Virus record (IMG/VR): IMGVR_UViG_3300034682_000221 | Span: 1 to 38,968 of that record | DNA from: a virus | DNA: 38,968 nucleotides | Strand: one strand, 5' to 3' | Shown here: one piece after another, positions 30,038 through 36,118 of the stretch | How positions within the stretch are numbered: position 1 is the first letter of the stretch | How the letters are laid out: each line of letters opens with the position of its first letter | Made by a program: the position numbers and the translations under genes | Notes under the pieces: model-generated | What the model was told of the DNA's origin: nothing | Databases searched by the model: none | The model's input: only the letters and a program-made list of their open reading frames with translations

Positions 30038-30262
30038 ATGCACACACAAAAGGCATTCTCTCGGCAGCTTAATCGCTGCCCATTATGCGGCGAGCGCCCG
30101 CAACTCCAATGGTGTGATAGCTACAGGGTTATCTCGAAGTGTGGACTGGAGTTCAAACCCCGTCCCTTATTCGACACGGAAGGCCATGCCACCGTTGACA
30201 TGTGGAACGACATGACGGCAGGCGTGACCAGACCACAACGCCTTGATGATCCAGAAAGGTAA
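30038..30262 (+). CDS. Lar-like restriction alleviation protein
   Basis: The 74-residue protein has a zinc-ribbon start (RCPLCGERPQLQW) and the typical Lar ending with a tryptophan and asparagine (ATVDMWNDM). Lar-family proteins reduce host type I restriction. The second cysteine pair is incomplete (only SKCGLE), so zinc binding may be weakened. Start chosen at ATG 30038 behind AGAGGA. It sits next to a methyltransferase, consistent with an anti-restriction cluster. Confidence 0.65.
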   Translation: MHTQKAFSRQLNRCPLCGERPQLQWCDSYRVISKCGLEFKPRPLFDTEGHATVDMWNDMTAGVTRPQRLDDPER

Positions 30263-30273
30263 GGGGAACCACG

Positions 30274-30474
30274 ATGCCGACCATGACTGTATCCACAACA
30301 ACCTTTTCCTGCTCAAGCTGCGGTGATGAAGATTGCTCCCTGGTGAAGGACAAGGAATGGGGCTGGGTCTGCGATGACTGCAAGCAGAGTCTGGACAAGG
30401 TAGACCGCGAGACTGATTGGGATAGCTGGGAACAAGACCGCCGCGAGCGGATAGCTGAACAGAATGAGTATTAA
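30274..30474 (+). CDS. Small zinc-ribbon protein
   Basis: This acidic protein of 66 residues has two CxxC pairs (CSSCGD near residue 13 and CDDC near 33), forming a zinc ribbon, and a charged C-terminal helix (DSWEQDRRERIAEQNEY). A strong ribosome site (AAGGGGA) sets the start. Possibly another host-takeover or anti-restriction factor; function unknown. Confidence 0.65.
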   Translation: MPTMTVSTTTFSCSSCGDEDCSLVKDKEWGWVCDDCKQSLDKVDRETDWDSWEQDRRERIAEQNEY

Positions 30475-30487
30475 GGGGGACCACGAC

Positions 30488-30805
30488 ATGACACAGCAAA
30501 CCAAGATTACCGCCGTTCCAGTCGAGCGTGACGAGTTCGGATTCTGGACCCACCCCGCCATAGCCCCTTGTGATGATGAGCGAACAGATGAGCAGTTCAG
30601 GGCGTACCTGGCCACGCTGGGCATCACCGAGCTCGATTGGTCGATGATGTATGACGAAGGCCCTCTCGAAGTGGTCGAGGCGTACATGGAGGCCAATGAG
30701 GGGGATTGCACCGCCTGGCGCCCCGAGCCGCCTTTGGGGCAGGGGTGGATCACCCTGTCTATCCATGACACCGAAGAGGGGCCGGTGTGCCTATGGGGGA
30801 GGTAG
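30488..30805 (+). CDS. Hypothetical acidic protein
   Basis: The 105-residue product is acidic and has no recognised domain. It contains TLGITELDWSMMYDEGPLEV in the middle and ends in TEEGPVCLWGR. The AGGGGGA ribosome site supports ATG 30488 over the ATG 24 bases upstream. Confidence 0.6.
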   Translation: MTQQTKITAVPVERDEFGFWTHPAIAPCDDERTDEQFRAYLATLGITELDWSMMYDEGPLEVVEAYMEANEGDCTAWRPEPPLGQGWITLSIHDTEEGPVCLWGR

Positions 30806-30810
30806 TCACG

Positions 30811-31107
30811 ATGGCCGCCGATAAGGTCATCCAGGTGGTGGAGCGGTTCGCCCGTAACTGCCAGCACAACAAGTTTATCCTTGATGAGCAGCTTGGGTAT
30901 GTGAAGTGCGGTATCTGTGGTGAGCAGCTGAATCCGATGTGGGTGATCCAGCGTTTCTCCGACAGTGAGCACCGCCTGTTTCGCCACCTTGAGCAGCTGC
31001 GCAACCTGGTTGAGGTCACCAAGAACAAAACCCGCTGCAAGTGCGAGCACTGCGGCAAGGTGACCCGTATTGCCACCGAGCGCGAGGTCAACAAGGCGTT
31101 CGTCTAA
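30811..31107 (+). CDS. Protein with two zinc-binding CxxC pairs
   Basis: This 98-residue protein has CGIC (about residue 35) and, near the C-terminus, CKCEHCGK, so one or two zinc sites are likely. ATG 30811 follows a GGGGAGG ribosome site by 8 bases. No family is recognised. Confidence 0.6.
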   Translation: MAADKVIQVVERFARNCQHNKFILDEQLGYVKCGICGEQLNPMWVIQRFSDSEHRLFRHLEQLRNLVEVTKNKTRCKCEHCGKVTRIATEREVNKAFV

Positions 31108-31165
31108 CTTTCCGTGAACACCATGGCGGCCCTGCTGGTATGATCACCAGGAGGCCCGCCCTTCA

Positions 31166-31208
31166 CTCTCTCGATACCCTGCCGGATTCCGGCACTAAAC
31201 AGAGAGAG
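31166..31208. repeat. Nested inverted repeat ahead of the minimal recombinase
   Basis: Outer arms CTCTCTC and GAGAGAG, 7-base unpaired spacers, and inner arms TGCCGGA and TCCGGCA are arranged symmetrically around the single base 31187. The right outer arm contains the ribosome site of the recombinase gene. Confidence 0.75.
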
Positions 31209-31212
31209 CCCC

Positions 31213-31902
31213 ATGCACTACCATCCAAAACCCGCCGCCAGTCATGCCGCCTCCCTTCGCCCTGGACAGCTTCGCCATGTGATCCGTGTTGCCTCGATAA
31301 CAGGCCGCCAGCACATCCGTGACGTGATGTTGCTATGGCTCACCCATTCAACCGGTGTGCGCGTCACCGAGTTGGCCAGCATCGAGATCCGCGACCTACT
31401 GCACCCATCCGGCCAGATGCGCGAGGAGGTATATCTGCGGGCCGCTATCACGAAGCACAGCCGCCCCCGTACCATCTATCTGACCCATCCCAAGACCATC
31501 ACAGCCATTGAGGCGTGGCTCGCTTACCGCCGCGAACGTGGCTGGGGTATGTCATCAGATCCCGAGTACCGAGGCTTTCGCCCTGATGAGCGCCTTGTGC
31601 TGACCCATAAGGGCCGCGCCTTCGAGCTGGCCCGCAAGGTTCGCCAGCTACAGGGCGGGCCGGTCGAGTACCGGTGCTGTGATGCGCTCCAGCAGCTGAT
31701 GAGCAGGCTTTACCGGCAGGCTGGTATCAAGGGCGGATCCAGCCACTCAGGCCGCCGCACGTTGGCGGCCAAGGTGCTGGCCAATACTGGCAAAATTGAG
31801 TTGGTGCAGATGTTGCTCGGTCATGCCGAGCCTGATCACGTCTGGCCATACCTGGACGTGAGGAAGGAGGAGATCAGGAGGGCGTTTGCTCTGGCTCTGT
31901 AA
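31213..31902 (+). CDS. Minimal tyrosine recombinase
   Basis: This 229-residue protein consists almost entirely of a catalytic domain of the tyrosine recombinase family: Arg50 (STGVRVTEL), Lys81 (ITKHSRPR), His178 and Arg181 (SSHSGRR), His204 (LLGHAEPD) and Tyr213 (WPYLDV). The usual core-binding domain is missing, so it may need a partner or act on an unusual site. The nested inverted repeat right before the gene could be its substrate or a translational control hairpin. It is the second tyrosine recombinase of this element and could be devoted to multimer resolution or inversion. Its 3' end overlaps the minus-strand regulator gene by 29 bases. Confidence 0.85.
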   Translation: MHYHPKPAASHAASLRPGQLRHVIRVASITGRQHIRDVMLLWLTHSTGVRVTELASIEIRDLLHPSGQMREEVYLRAAITKHSRPRTIYLTHPKTITAIEAWLAYRRERGWGMSSDPEYRGFRPDERLVLTHKGRAFELARKVRQLQGGPVEYRCCDALQQLMSRLYRQAGIKGGSSHSGRRTLAAKVLANTGKIELVQMLLGHAEPDHVWPYLDVRKEEIRRAFALAL

Positions 31903-32179
31903 GGCCGAAGAACTCAGCCATCTGTCGCTGCTGCAGGGGTGGCATTTTTGAGACGCACAGGCCCAAGAAGTCGGCCCCAGGGTTGCCACGGTTCAAGCGG
32001 TTGCGGAGAGTCTGCACCTCAGAGCCGATAGGCTCACGCTCATAGAGCAGCACAAACAACCCACCTACTTGGAGGCCCATTTCATCCATGGCGGCCTTGA
32101 TGGCCGCTCTTGCCTGCTCTGCAAAGCCGGTTTCTTCGTTGTTCTTTATTGGCACGGTTCGTTCTGTCGTTGGTGTCAT
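31874..32179 (-). CDS. Putative small repressor (DUF6471-like)
   Basis: The 101-residue protein contains EVQTLRNRLNRGNPGADFLG (about residues 54-73), a pattern resembling helix-turn-helix proteins of the DUF6471 type. It is the only leftward gene in this neighbourhood, divergent from the small-gene operon, with four 16-bp palindromes in between. That layout argues that it represses both directions. The start at 32179 has an AGGA ribosome site 11 bases upstream. Function is inferred from layout. Confidence 0.65.
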   Translation of the reverse strand: MTPTTERTVPIKNNEETGFAEQARAAIKAAMDEMGLQVGGLFVLLYEREPIGSEVQTLRNRLNRGNPGADFLGLCVSKMPPLQQRQMAEFFGLTEPEQTPS

Positions 32180-32197
32180 ATGGTCGTCATCCTACAC

Positions 32198-32213
32198 AAA
32201 TCATAAATGATTT
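32198..32213. promoter_or_regulatory. Operator-like palindrome 1
   Basis: AAATCATAAATGATTT fits the consensus AANTCA-N4-TGANTT shared by four sites in this intergenic region. Confidence 0.75.
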
Positions 32214-32229
32214 TCCTCCTTCAAAGAAT

Positions 32230-32245
32230 AACTCAAAGATGAGTT
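32230..32245. promoter_or_regulatory. Operator-like palindrome 2
   Basis: AACTCAAAGATGAGTT fits the consensus AANTCA-N4-TGANTT. It begins 32 bases after site 1. Confidence 0.75.
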
Positions 32246-32247
32246 GC

Positions 32248-32263
32248 AAATCAAAGTTGATTT
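32248..32263. promoter_or_regulatory. Operator-like palindrome 3
   Basis: AAATCAAAGTTGATTT fits the consensus AANTCA-N4-TGANTT and is only two bases from site 2, so adjacent dimers could contact each other. Confidence 0.75.
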
Positions 32264-32272
32264 GGTAATATC

Positions 32273-32288
32273 AACTCATAAATGATTT
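32273..32288. promoter_or_regulatory. Operator-like palindrome 4
   Basis: AACTCATAAATGATTT fits the consensus AANTCA-N4-TGANTT. It begins 25 bases after site 3 and lies close to the start of the rightward gene. Confidence 0.75.
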
Positions 32289-32314
32289 ATCTTGATTGGT
32301 GGAGGTTATCCGGT

Positions 32315-32548
32315 ATGGGAGCATATTGCCGAGCAGCTATCCGTGACGCTGCCGCAGAACGTCAGGTTCGCCTTAACGAGCAGCGAGCCAAAATCGCTGG
32401 GATTGAGTCAACGATAGATGAACTTGTGCAGTTGCAAATTGACATGGTTGAGGATGGAATGACCCATGCTGCCGCAGCCATTGGTAGTGACCTGGTGGCA
32501 TTCCGCGCCGAGTTGCAGTCTGAGCAAAACGCCTTGCGGGCGATGTAA
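32315..32548 (+). CDS. Small coiled-coil protein, first gene of the operator-controlled operon
   Basis: This 77-residue protein is helical (RLNEQRAKIAGIESTIDELV and VAFRAELQSEQNALRAM). The start at 32315 follows GGAGG by 10 bases; an ATG 33 bases upstream falls next to operator 4 and is less likely. It is probably controlled by the divergent repressor. Function unknown. Confidence 0.6.
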   Translation: MGAYCRAAIRDAAAERQVRLNEQRAKIAGIESTIDELVQLQIDMVEDGMTHAAAAIGSDLVAFRAELQSEQNALRAM

Positions 32549-32561
32549 TAGGAAAAACGGG

Positions 32562-32966
32562 ATGAGAATTGAACGGGTAATGGTTGTAATGGATAGGGAT
32601 GAACTACCACCCCACTCGGATGAAGATTTTGATGGCTGGATAAAAGCCCAAATCGAGGGGTGGGGGATCGACAGTGAAAACCCTCTCTGCGACAGAGAGT
32701 TGTCAGAAATTTCTCATATCTCAGATAAATCCCCGCGTGGCCGCGGCTTGATAACTTTGAGCGGAAAAGATCTGGTGGAACTGCTGGATTTCATCAGCCA
32801 TGACCGAGGTAGCGACAAAGAGCAGCTGGATACCGAGGTAACCGTTATGAGCATGACCAATACGTTTGCCTCTGGCGAGGGGGATATCAGGCCGCCTGGC
32901 GTGTACGCCTACCTGACAGAGTACCCAGACGAGCGGCTTTATGGCCCACTCGGTTCAGCCGAATAG
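32562..32966 (+). CDS. Hypothetical protein, paralogue of the 33452 gene
   Basis: The 134-residue protein begins MRIERVMVVMDRDELPPHSD, closely matching the start of the 54-residue gene at 33452, then continues with a separate acidic domain (LITLSGKDLVELLDFISHD). An AGGA ribosome site sets the start. It is one of several small genes in this stretch preceded by near-identical AGAGGAAAA-type ribosome sites. Confidence 0.65.
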   Translation: MRIERVMVVMDRDELPPHSDEDFDGWIKAQIEGWGIDSENPLCDRELSEISHISDKSPRGRGLITLSGKDLVELLDFISHDRGSDKEQLDTEVTVMSMTNTFASGEGDIRPPGVYAYLTEYPDERLYGPLGSAE

Positions 32967-32981
32967 TTAGAGGAAAAACGG

Positions 32982-33173
32982 ATGGCTTTTGCAACGAAGA
33001 AGGATGCCCAGCAGTGGGCCGCTGACTACCTTACAGCCGCCGAGAACCCCGGCGAGTACACCGACCCTATCCACGGCGGGCAGGTTGACATCATCAAGCG
33101 CGGCAAGGTCTGGACCTTCCCTGGTGGGGATGACTGGATCGATGAAGTGGAAGCCCTGGCCCCTGCGGCCTAA
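32982..33173 (+). CDS. Small hypothetical protein
   Basis: The 63-residue product (opening MAFATKKDAQQWAADYL) has a short helix followed by beta strands (QVDIIKRGKVWTFPGG) and may form a compact alpha/beta fold. The ribosome site is AGAGGAAAA. No family is recognised. Confidence 0.6.
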   Translation: MAFATKKDAQQWAADYLTAAENPGEYTDPIHGGQVDIIKRGKVWTFPGGDDWIDEVEALAPAA

Positions 33174-33190
33174 GTCAGAGGAAAAAAATC

Positions 33191-33445
33191 ATGTGCAACT
33201 GTCAGACGATGGCCCGCGACCTGTCCGAAACGCAAGATGGCCGCTTCCCTCCAAGTCTCCACGCCCCACGCTGCGAGGACTTCAAACAGATCGAGTTCGC
33301 CCGCATAACGTGCGACATGGGGTGCTTCATCGTCCCTGCAGATGAGCAGGGCGGTGTATGTGAGAACCTTGATGAGCCATATCAGGTTGAAACCGTGATG
33401 CTCACTCAAGACCAGTTCGATAAATTGCCGGAATATGAGGGTTGA
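33191..33445 (+). CDS. Small cysteine-containing hypothetical protein
   Basis: This 84-residue protein has cysteines at residues 2 and 4 and three more (RCEDF, TCDMGC) that could bind metal. Its ribosome site is AGAGGAAAA, as for its neighbours. Function unknown. Confidence 0.6.
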   Translation: MCNCQTMARDLSETQDGRFPPSLHAPRCEDFKQIEFARITCDMGCFIVPADEQGGVCENLDEPYQVETVMLTQDQFDKLPEYEG

Positions 33446-33451
33446 TGTGAC

Positions 33452-33616
33452 ATGGAACGGGTAACGATTGAGATAGACAGGGACGACCTGCCGACCCATA
33501 CGGATGATGAGTTTGAAGAGTGGGTGCGGTTTTGTGTCGGCTATCAGGCCGATATTGATAGTACCAATCCGCTCTCGGATATGGACATGACCGCCCAGGC
33601 TGTAATGGTCGGCTGA
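33452..33616 (+). CDS. Small paralogue of the 32562 protein
   Basis: This 54-residue gene begins MERVTIEIDRDDLPTHTDDE and aligns along its whole length with the N-terminal domain of the 32562 gene product (shared pattern: ERV, then D-R-D-L-P, then W and S-NPL). It appears to be a stand-alone copy of that domain, probably from a local duplication that also copied the ribosome site region. Function unknown. Confidence 0.65.
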   Translation: MERVTIEIDRDDLPTHTDDEFEEWVRFCVGYQADIDSTNPLSDMDMTAQAVMVG

Positions 33617-33634
33617 TTGATAGAGGAAAAGGAT

Positions 33635-34090
33635 ATGCGTACTTACAAGATTGAGTCAGCACATAGCAGTCAACCCAGTGGTCTTGTTGGATGGTCTGTC
33701 ACGCTGTTTAAGGATGGCGAGCCCGTCAAGAAAGAGGCGTTCTTCAACGATCCTGATGAAGAGGGTGATGAGGCTTTTGAGGAGTGCGTCTGCGTTGGTG
33801 AGACGTGGTGGGATGACGGCGATGAGCGTCAGGCTCCGCAGGAGGTTGTAGGTGGCCGCTGGCCATGGATTTTTAGAGTCGGAAATCTGTATTCTGCCGA
33901 GCTTCTTTCACACGTTGCGCCTCATGAAAACGGGGTCATACAACCGCAGCCGTGGGAAGTGCTGGAGCCCGTTCTGCAAGCCTGGACGACAGAGGAAAAT
34001 AGAGGCTGGATTGCATTTAATCGTGAGTCAGCCGACCTAAAATACGCTCGATTCTCGACATTGCCGAAGTGGCCCGCCCAGCGTTGTTAA
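33635..34090 (+). CDS. Hypothetical protein, last of the small-gene operon
   Basis: The 151-residue product is acidic and has beta-rich N-terminal residues (TYKIESAHSSQPSGLVGWSV) followed by an EGDEAFEECVCVGETWWDDG segment. ATG 33635 is preceded by AGAGGAAAAGG. The gene's last part is less GC-rich than its neighbours. A terminator follows directly after the stop. Function unknown. Confidence 0.6.
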   Translation: MRTYKIESAHSSQPSGLVGWSVTLFKDGEPVKKEAFFNDPDEEGDEAFEECVCVGETWWDDGDERQAPQEVVGGRWPWIFRVGNLYSAELLSHVAPHENGVIQPQPWEVLEPVLQAWTTEENRGWIAFNRESADLKYARFSTLPKWPAQRC

Positions 34091-34112
34091 GCCCGCATCA
34101 GCGGGCTTTTTG
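34090..34112 (+). terminator. Terminator of the small-gene operon
   Basis: The stem AGCCCGC/GCGGGCT with an ATCA loop is followed by TTTTT. It starts right at the stop codon of the previous gene. Confidence 0.85.
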
Positions 34113-34156
34113 ATACCCGACTATCATCACAGCATGGCCAATGATGGAGTATTGCC

Positions 34157-34324
34157 ATGTGCCCGATCCAGGCGTCTGATCTCGGTCTGCCCCCAGATCA
34201 CCCCCTCACGTTGACGAATGCCGAGTTGGCGGCCCGCCTGCTTGATCTGCTGCCTGCTCTCCCTCCCCTTTACACTCCCCTGGTGCAGGAGGCGGCCCAG
34301 CGTCTGCTTGATCTGGGTGATTAG
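34157..34324 (+). CDS. Small leucine-rich protein antisense to the luxR 3' end
   Basis: This gene encodes 55 residues with a leucine-rich helical part (ELAARLLDLLPALPPLYTPL and VQEAAQRLLDLGD). GGAG lies 9 bases before the ATG. Its last 119 bases overlap, in antisense, the 3' end of the LuxR-type gene, and that overlap corresponds to the LuxR protein's unusual C-terminal tail. It might be an independent regulator or simply a gene that the luxR frame has grown into. Confidence 0.55.
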   Translation: MCPIQASDLGLPPDHPLTLTNAELAARLLDLLPALPPLYTPLVQEAAQRLLDLGD

Positions 34325-35054
34325 CGTGGTCGATCACCTTTGCCCGGTCGAGGGTGATATCCAGCTCCCTGCTGCGCAGCGCCCGCGCCACGGCGTTGTA
34401 ACGATTGGCCGCCCCTAGCTTGCGCCCCGCCGAGTTGAGGTGATGGGTAACGGTGCGCTCAGGGATGCCCATGATGATGCTGATCTCGGCGCTGGTTTTG
34501 CCCTCGCTGACCCAGAACAGGCAATCGGACTCCACGATGGTTAGTGGTCGTGAGCTGGTCGGCCTGCATGCCCGCAATACCGCATCGAGCACATAGGGAA
34601 CAACCAGTGCCAGGGTCGGGGCCGCTTCGATATAAAGCCCAGGCCGGAACTGCTCGGTGATAAAGCTCATCACCCCCGACTCGCCCTTTGGGCCGTGCAG
34701 GGGATACGAGACCCCACAGCGCAACCCGCATTTGGCCGCTTCAACCATCACATCCATCTGCTCATCGTTGCCGCGCAGCTCTTCCCATCTGATTGGCCTG
34801 GTCTGTGAGCGCGCCGCCGCGATAACCGGATCTCTGGCAATCATGCCGTGGCGGTTGTAGTGCTCGATCCACTCGTTCGGGCATGAGTTGAGAATGCGAA
34901 TAATGGGCCGCTGGTTGCTGACCGGGATGATGATGGCGAGTCGGTAATAGTCAAAGCCGAGGCCGTTGATCAGCTGCTCGATGGCGGCGGTCAACTCATC
35001 GGGATCGGTGATGCAGTCGAGTTCGGTCAGGCGCTCAAGCAGGCCATTTTTCAT
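34206..35054 (-). CDS. luxR: LuxR-type quorum-sensing receptor encoded by the phage
   Basis: This 282-residue protein has a full autoinducer-binding domain (about residues 15-165) and a GerE-type DNA-binding domain (about 171-232). All four residues that contact homoserine lactone in TraR are present with identical spacing: Trp62, Tyr66, Asp75 and Trp90. The domain continues with CGLRCGVSYPLHGPKGESG, close to Aeromonas AhyR as I remember it, and the HTH has CLFWVSEGKTSAEI. There is no luxI gene in the window, so it is a solo receptor that should sense the host's signal, by analogy C4-homoserine lactone. About 50 residues extend beyond the HTH, overlapping an opposite-strand gene. Phage-encoded LuxR receptors in Aeromonas phages were reported by Silpe and Bassler (2019). 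Confidence 0.93.
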   Translation of the reverse strand: MKNGLLERLTELDCITDPDELTAAIEQLINGLGFDYYRLAIIIPVSNQRPIIRILNSCPNEWIEHYNRHGMIARDPVIAAARSQTRPIRWEELRGNDEQMDVMVEAAKCGLRCGVSYPLHGPKGESGVMSFITEQFRPGLYIEAAPTLALVVPYVLDAVLRACRPTSSRPLTIVESDCLFWVSEGKTSAEISIIMGIPERTVTHHLNSAGRKLGAANRYNAVARALRSRELDITLDRAKVIDHANHPDQADAGPPPAPGECKGEGEQAADQAGGPPTRHSST

Positions 35055-35117
35055 GATGTGCCCCCAGCAGGCAAAAAACGAGGCGCGTCACCTAGACAGT
35101 GCCAAGATCCATTGTTT

Positions 35118-35136
35118 CTTGACACTCCATGTCAGG
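35118..35136. promoter_or_regulatory. Palindrome upstream of luxR
   Basis: CTTGACA and TGTCAGG flank a 5-base centre (one mismatch). The halves resemble lux-box halves but the spacing is one base longer than in sites 1 and 2. It may allow LuxR autoregulation. Confidence 0.4.
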
Positions 35137-35384
35137 CCAACGCTGGCGCAGGATAGAGACATTTTCATGCCTTCACCAGACAAGAGCAGGCAAACCCCAT
35201 TTTAAGCGTGACAATTCGCTTTTTCGTTCAAGGTGTCACAGTGATATGTGTCACAGTTATCACACGGCAAGATAAATTATCTGATTTTGTGTTGATTGAA
35301 CCGGAATGCCGGTGTACCTTTCTGGCTATGGTGGTCAAGGTTGCAAGCGCTGCCATCGTTCTCCAGATTTCATCCCATGCTTTT
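35137..35384. other. Regulatory region between luxR and the lysis genes
   Basis: No credible gene is seen in this stretch. It holds TGTCAC-type repeats (GTGTCACAGT at 35233-35242 and 35248-35257, plus GTGACA at 35209-35214), a short palindrome GATAAATTATC near 35271, an inverted repeat CCGGAATGCCGG near 35301, and a strong terminator at its right end. It probably contains the late promoter (pR'-like); exact boxes could not be assigned. Confidence 0.5.
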
Positions 35385-35415
35385 GGGCTCATCCTCACCG
35401 ATGAGCCCTTTTTTT
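35385..35415 (+). terminator. Terminator just ahead of the lysis genes (tR'-like)
   Basis: A perfect 9-bp stem (GGGCTCATC/GATGAGCCC) with a 6-base loop is followed by seven T residues. It lies ten bases ahead of the holin-like gene, the position of lambda tR', which is overcome by the Q antiterminator. Confidence 0.88.
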
Positions 35416-35425
35416 ATGGTGCCTT

Positions 35426-35665
35426 ATGCTCGAATTACTCCGCCGTCACACAGGCCAGTGCATCGCCTACGGCGGTGGATTCATCCTAAGCATCTGGTCT
35501 GGCCTTGTTCAGGCCGCCGAGAAAGTCCTTTCTGTTCAACTCCCAGAGCCGAACGCCATCAATGCCTTTGTAGGTGTTGGCGGCTTGGTGGCCATCTTTG
35601 GTCGCCTGTTCTTCGACATCTACGTCTATTTCGATAAGCGCCGTCGGCGCAAAGAGGAGGAATGA
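35426..35665 (+). CDS. Holin-like membrane protein
   Basis: The 79-residue protein has two transmembrane segments (about residues 14-33 and 45-68) and a highly charged C-terminus (DKRRRRKEEE), the features of a class II holin that opens the inner membrane to the lysozyme. It is first of the lysis cassette and overlaps the next gene as ATGA. The ribosome site is weak and lies just behind a terminator, so timing may be set at the transcription level. Confidence 0.72.
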   Translation: MLELLRRHTGQCIAYGGGFILSIWSGLVQAAEKVLSVQLPEPNAINAFVGVGGLVAIFGRLFFDIYVYFDKRRRRKEEE

Positions 35666-36111
35666 TGGCCAAGCTGTTTCATCAGCTGCGCGGCCTGCGC
35701 AATAACAACCCCGGCAATATCGACTATCACCCTTCCAATCAGTGGCAAGGGTTGGACAAGGACAAGCCGTCTGATGGCCGATTCTGCCGGTTCGTCAGCC
35801 CAGAGTACGGCATTCGGGCGATGGCTCGCCTGATCCTGAACTACACCAAGCGGGATGGTCTGCCTGGTGTCGGCGGTCACGGCATTGACACGGTAGAGGA
35901 AATCATCAATCGCTGGGCGCCGCCCACTGAGAACGTGACCTCTGCTTATGTCGAGCAGGTGGCCAAGGCGTTGGGCGTCAAGCCTGACACTCCCATCAAC
36001 ATCGCCGACAGGGCGGTGATGCTCTTGCTTGTCGAGTCCATCATCAAGCACGAGAACGGCATTCAGCCGTATAGTGCCGAGCTGCTCCTGACCGGCATTG
36101 ATATGGCGTGA
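35662..36111 (+). CDS. Endolysin-type muramidase/transglycosylase
   Basis: This 149-residue protein starts with a conserved LRGLRNNNPGNIDYH motif and has FCRFVSPEYGIRAMARLILNY, both typical of the structural P5/lysozyme-like family found in phage lysis cassettes. No signal peptide is visible, so export through the holin is expected. It overlaps the holin-like gene by four bases. Confidence 0.78.
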   Translation: MMAKLFHQLRGLRNNNPGNIDYHPSNQWQGLDKDKPSDGRFCRFVSPEYGIRAMARLILNYTKRDGLPGVGGHGIDTVEEIINRWAPPTENVTSAYVEQVAKALGVKPDTPINIADRAVMLLLVESIIKHENGIQPYSAELLLTGIDMA

Positions 36112-36118
36112 GGTAAGC

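Noticed and set aside
35208-35489. A 93-codon frame across the region before the lysis genes
   Set aside because: It starts with GTG without a ribosome site, runs through a strong terminator and has no recognisable pattern.
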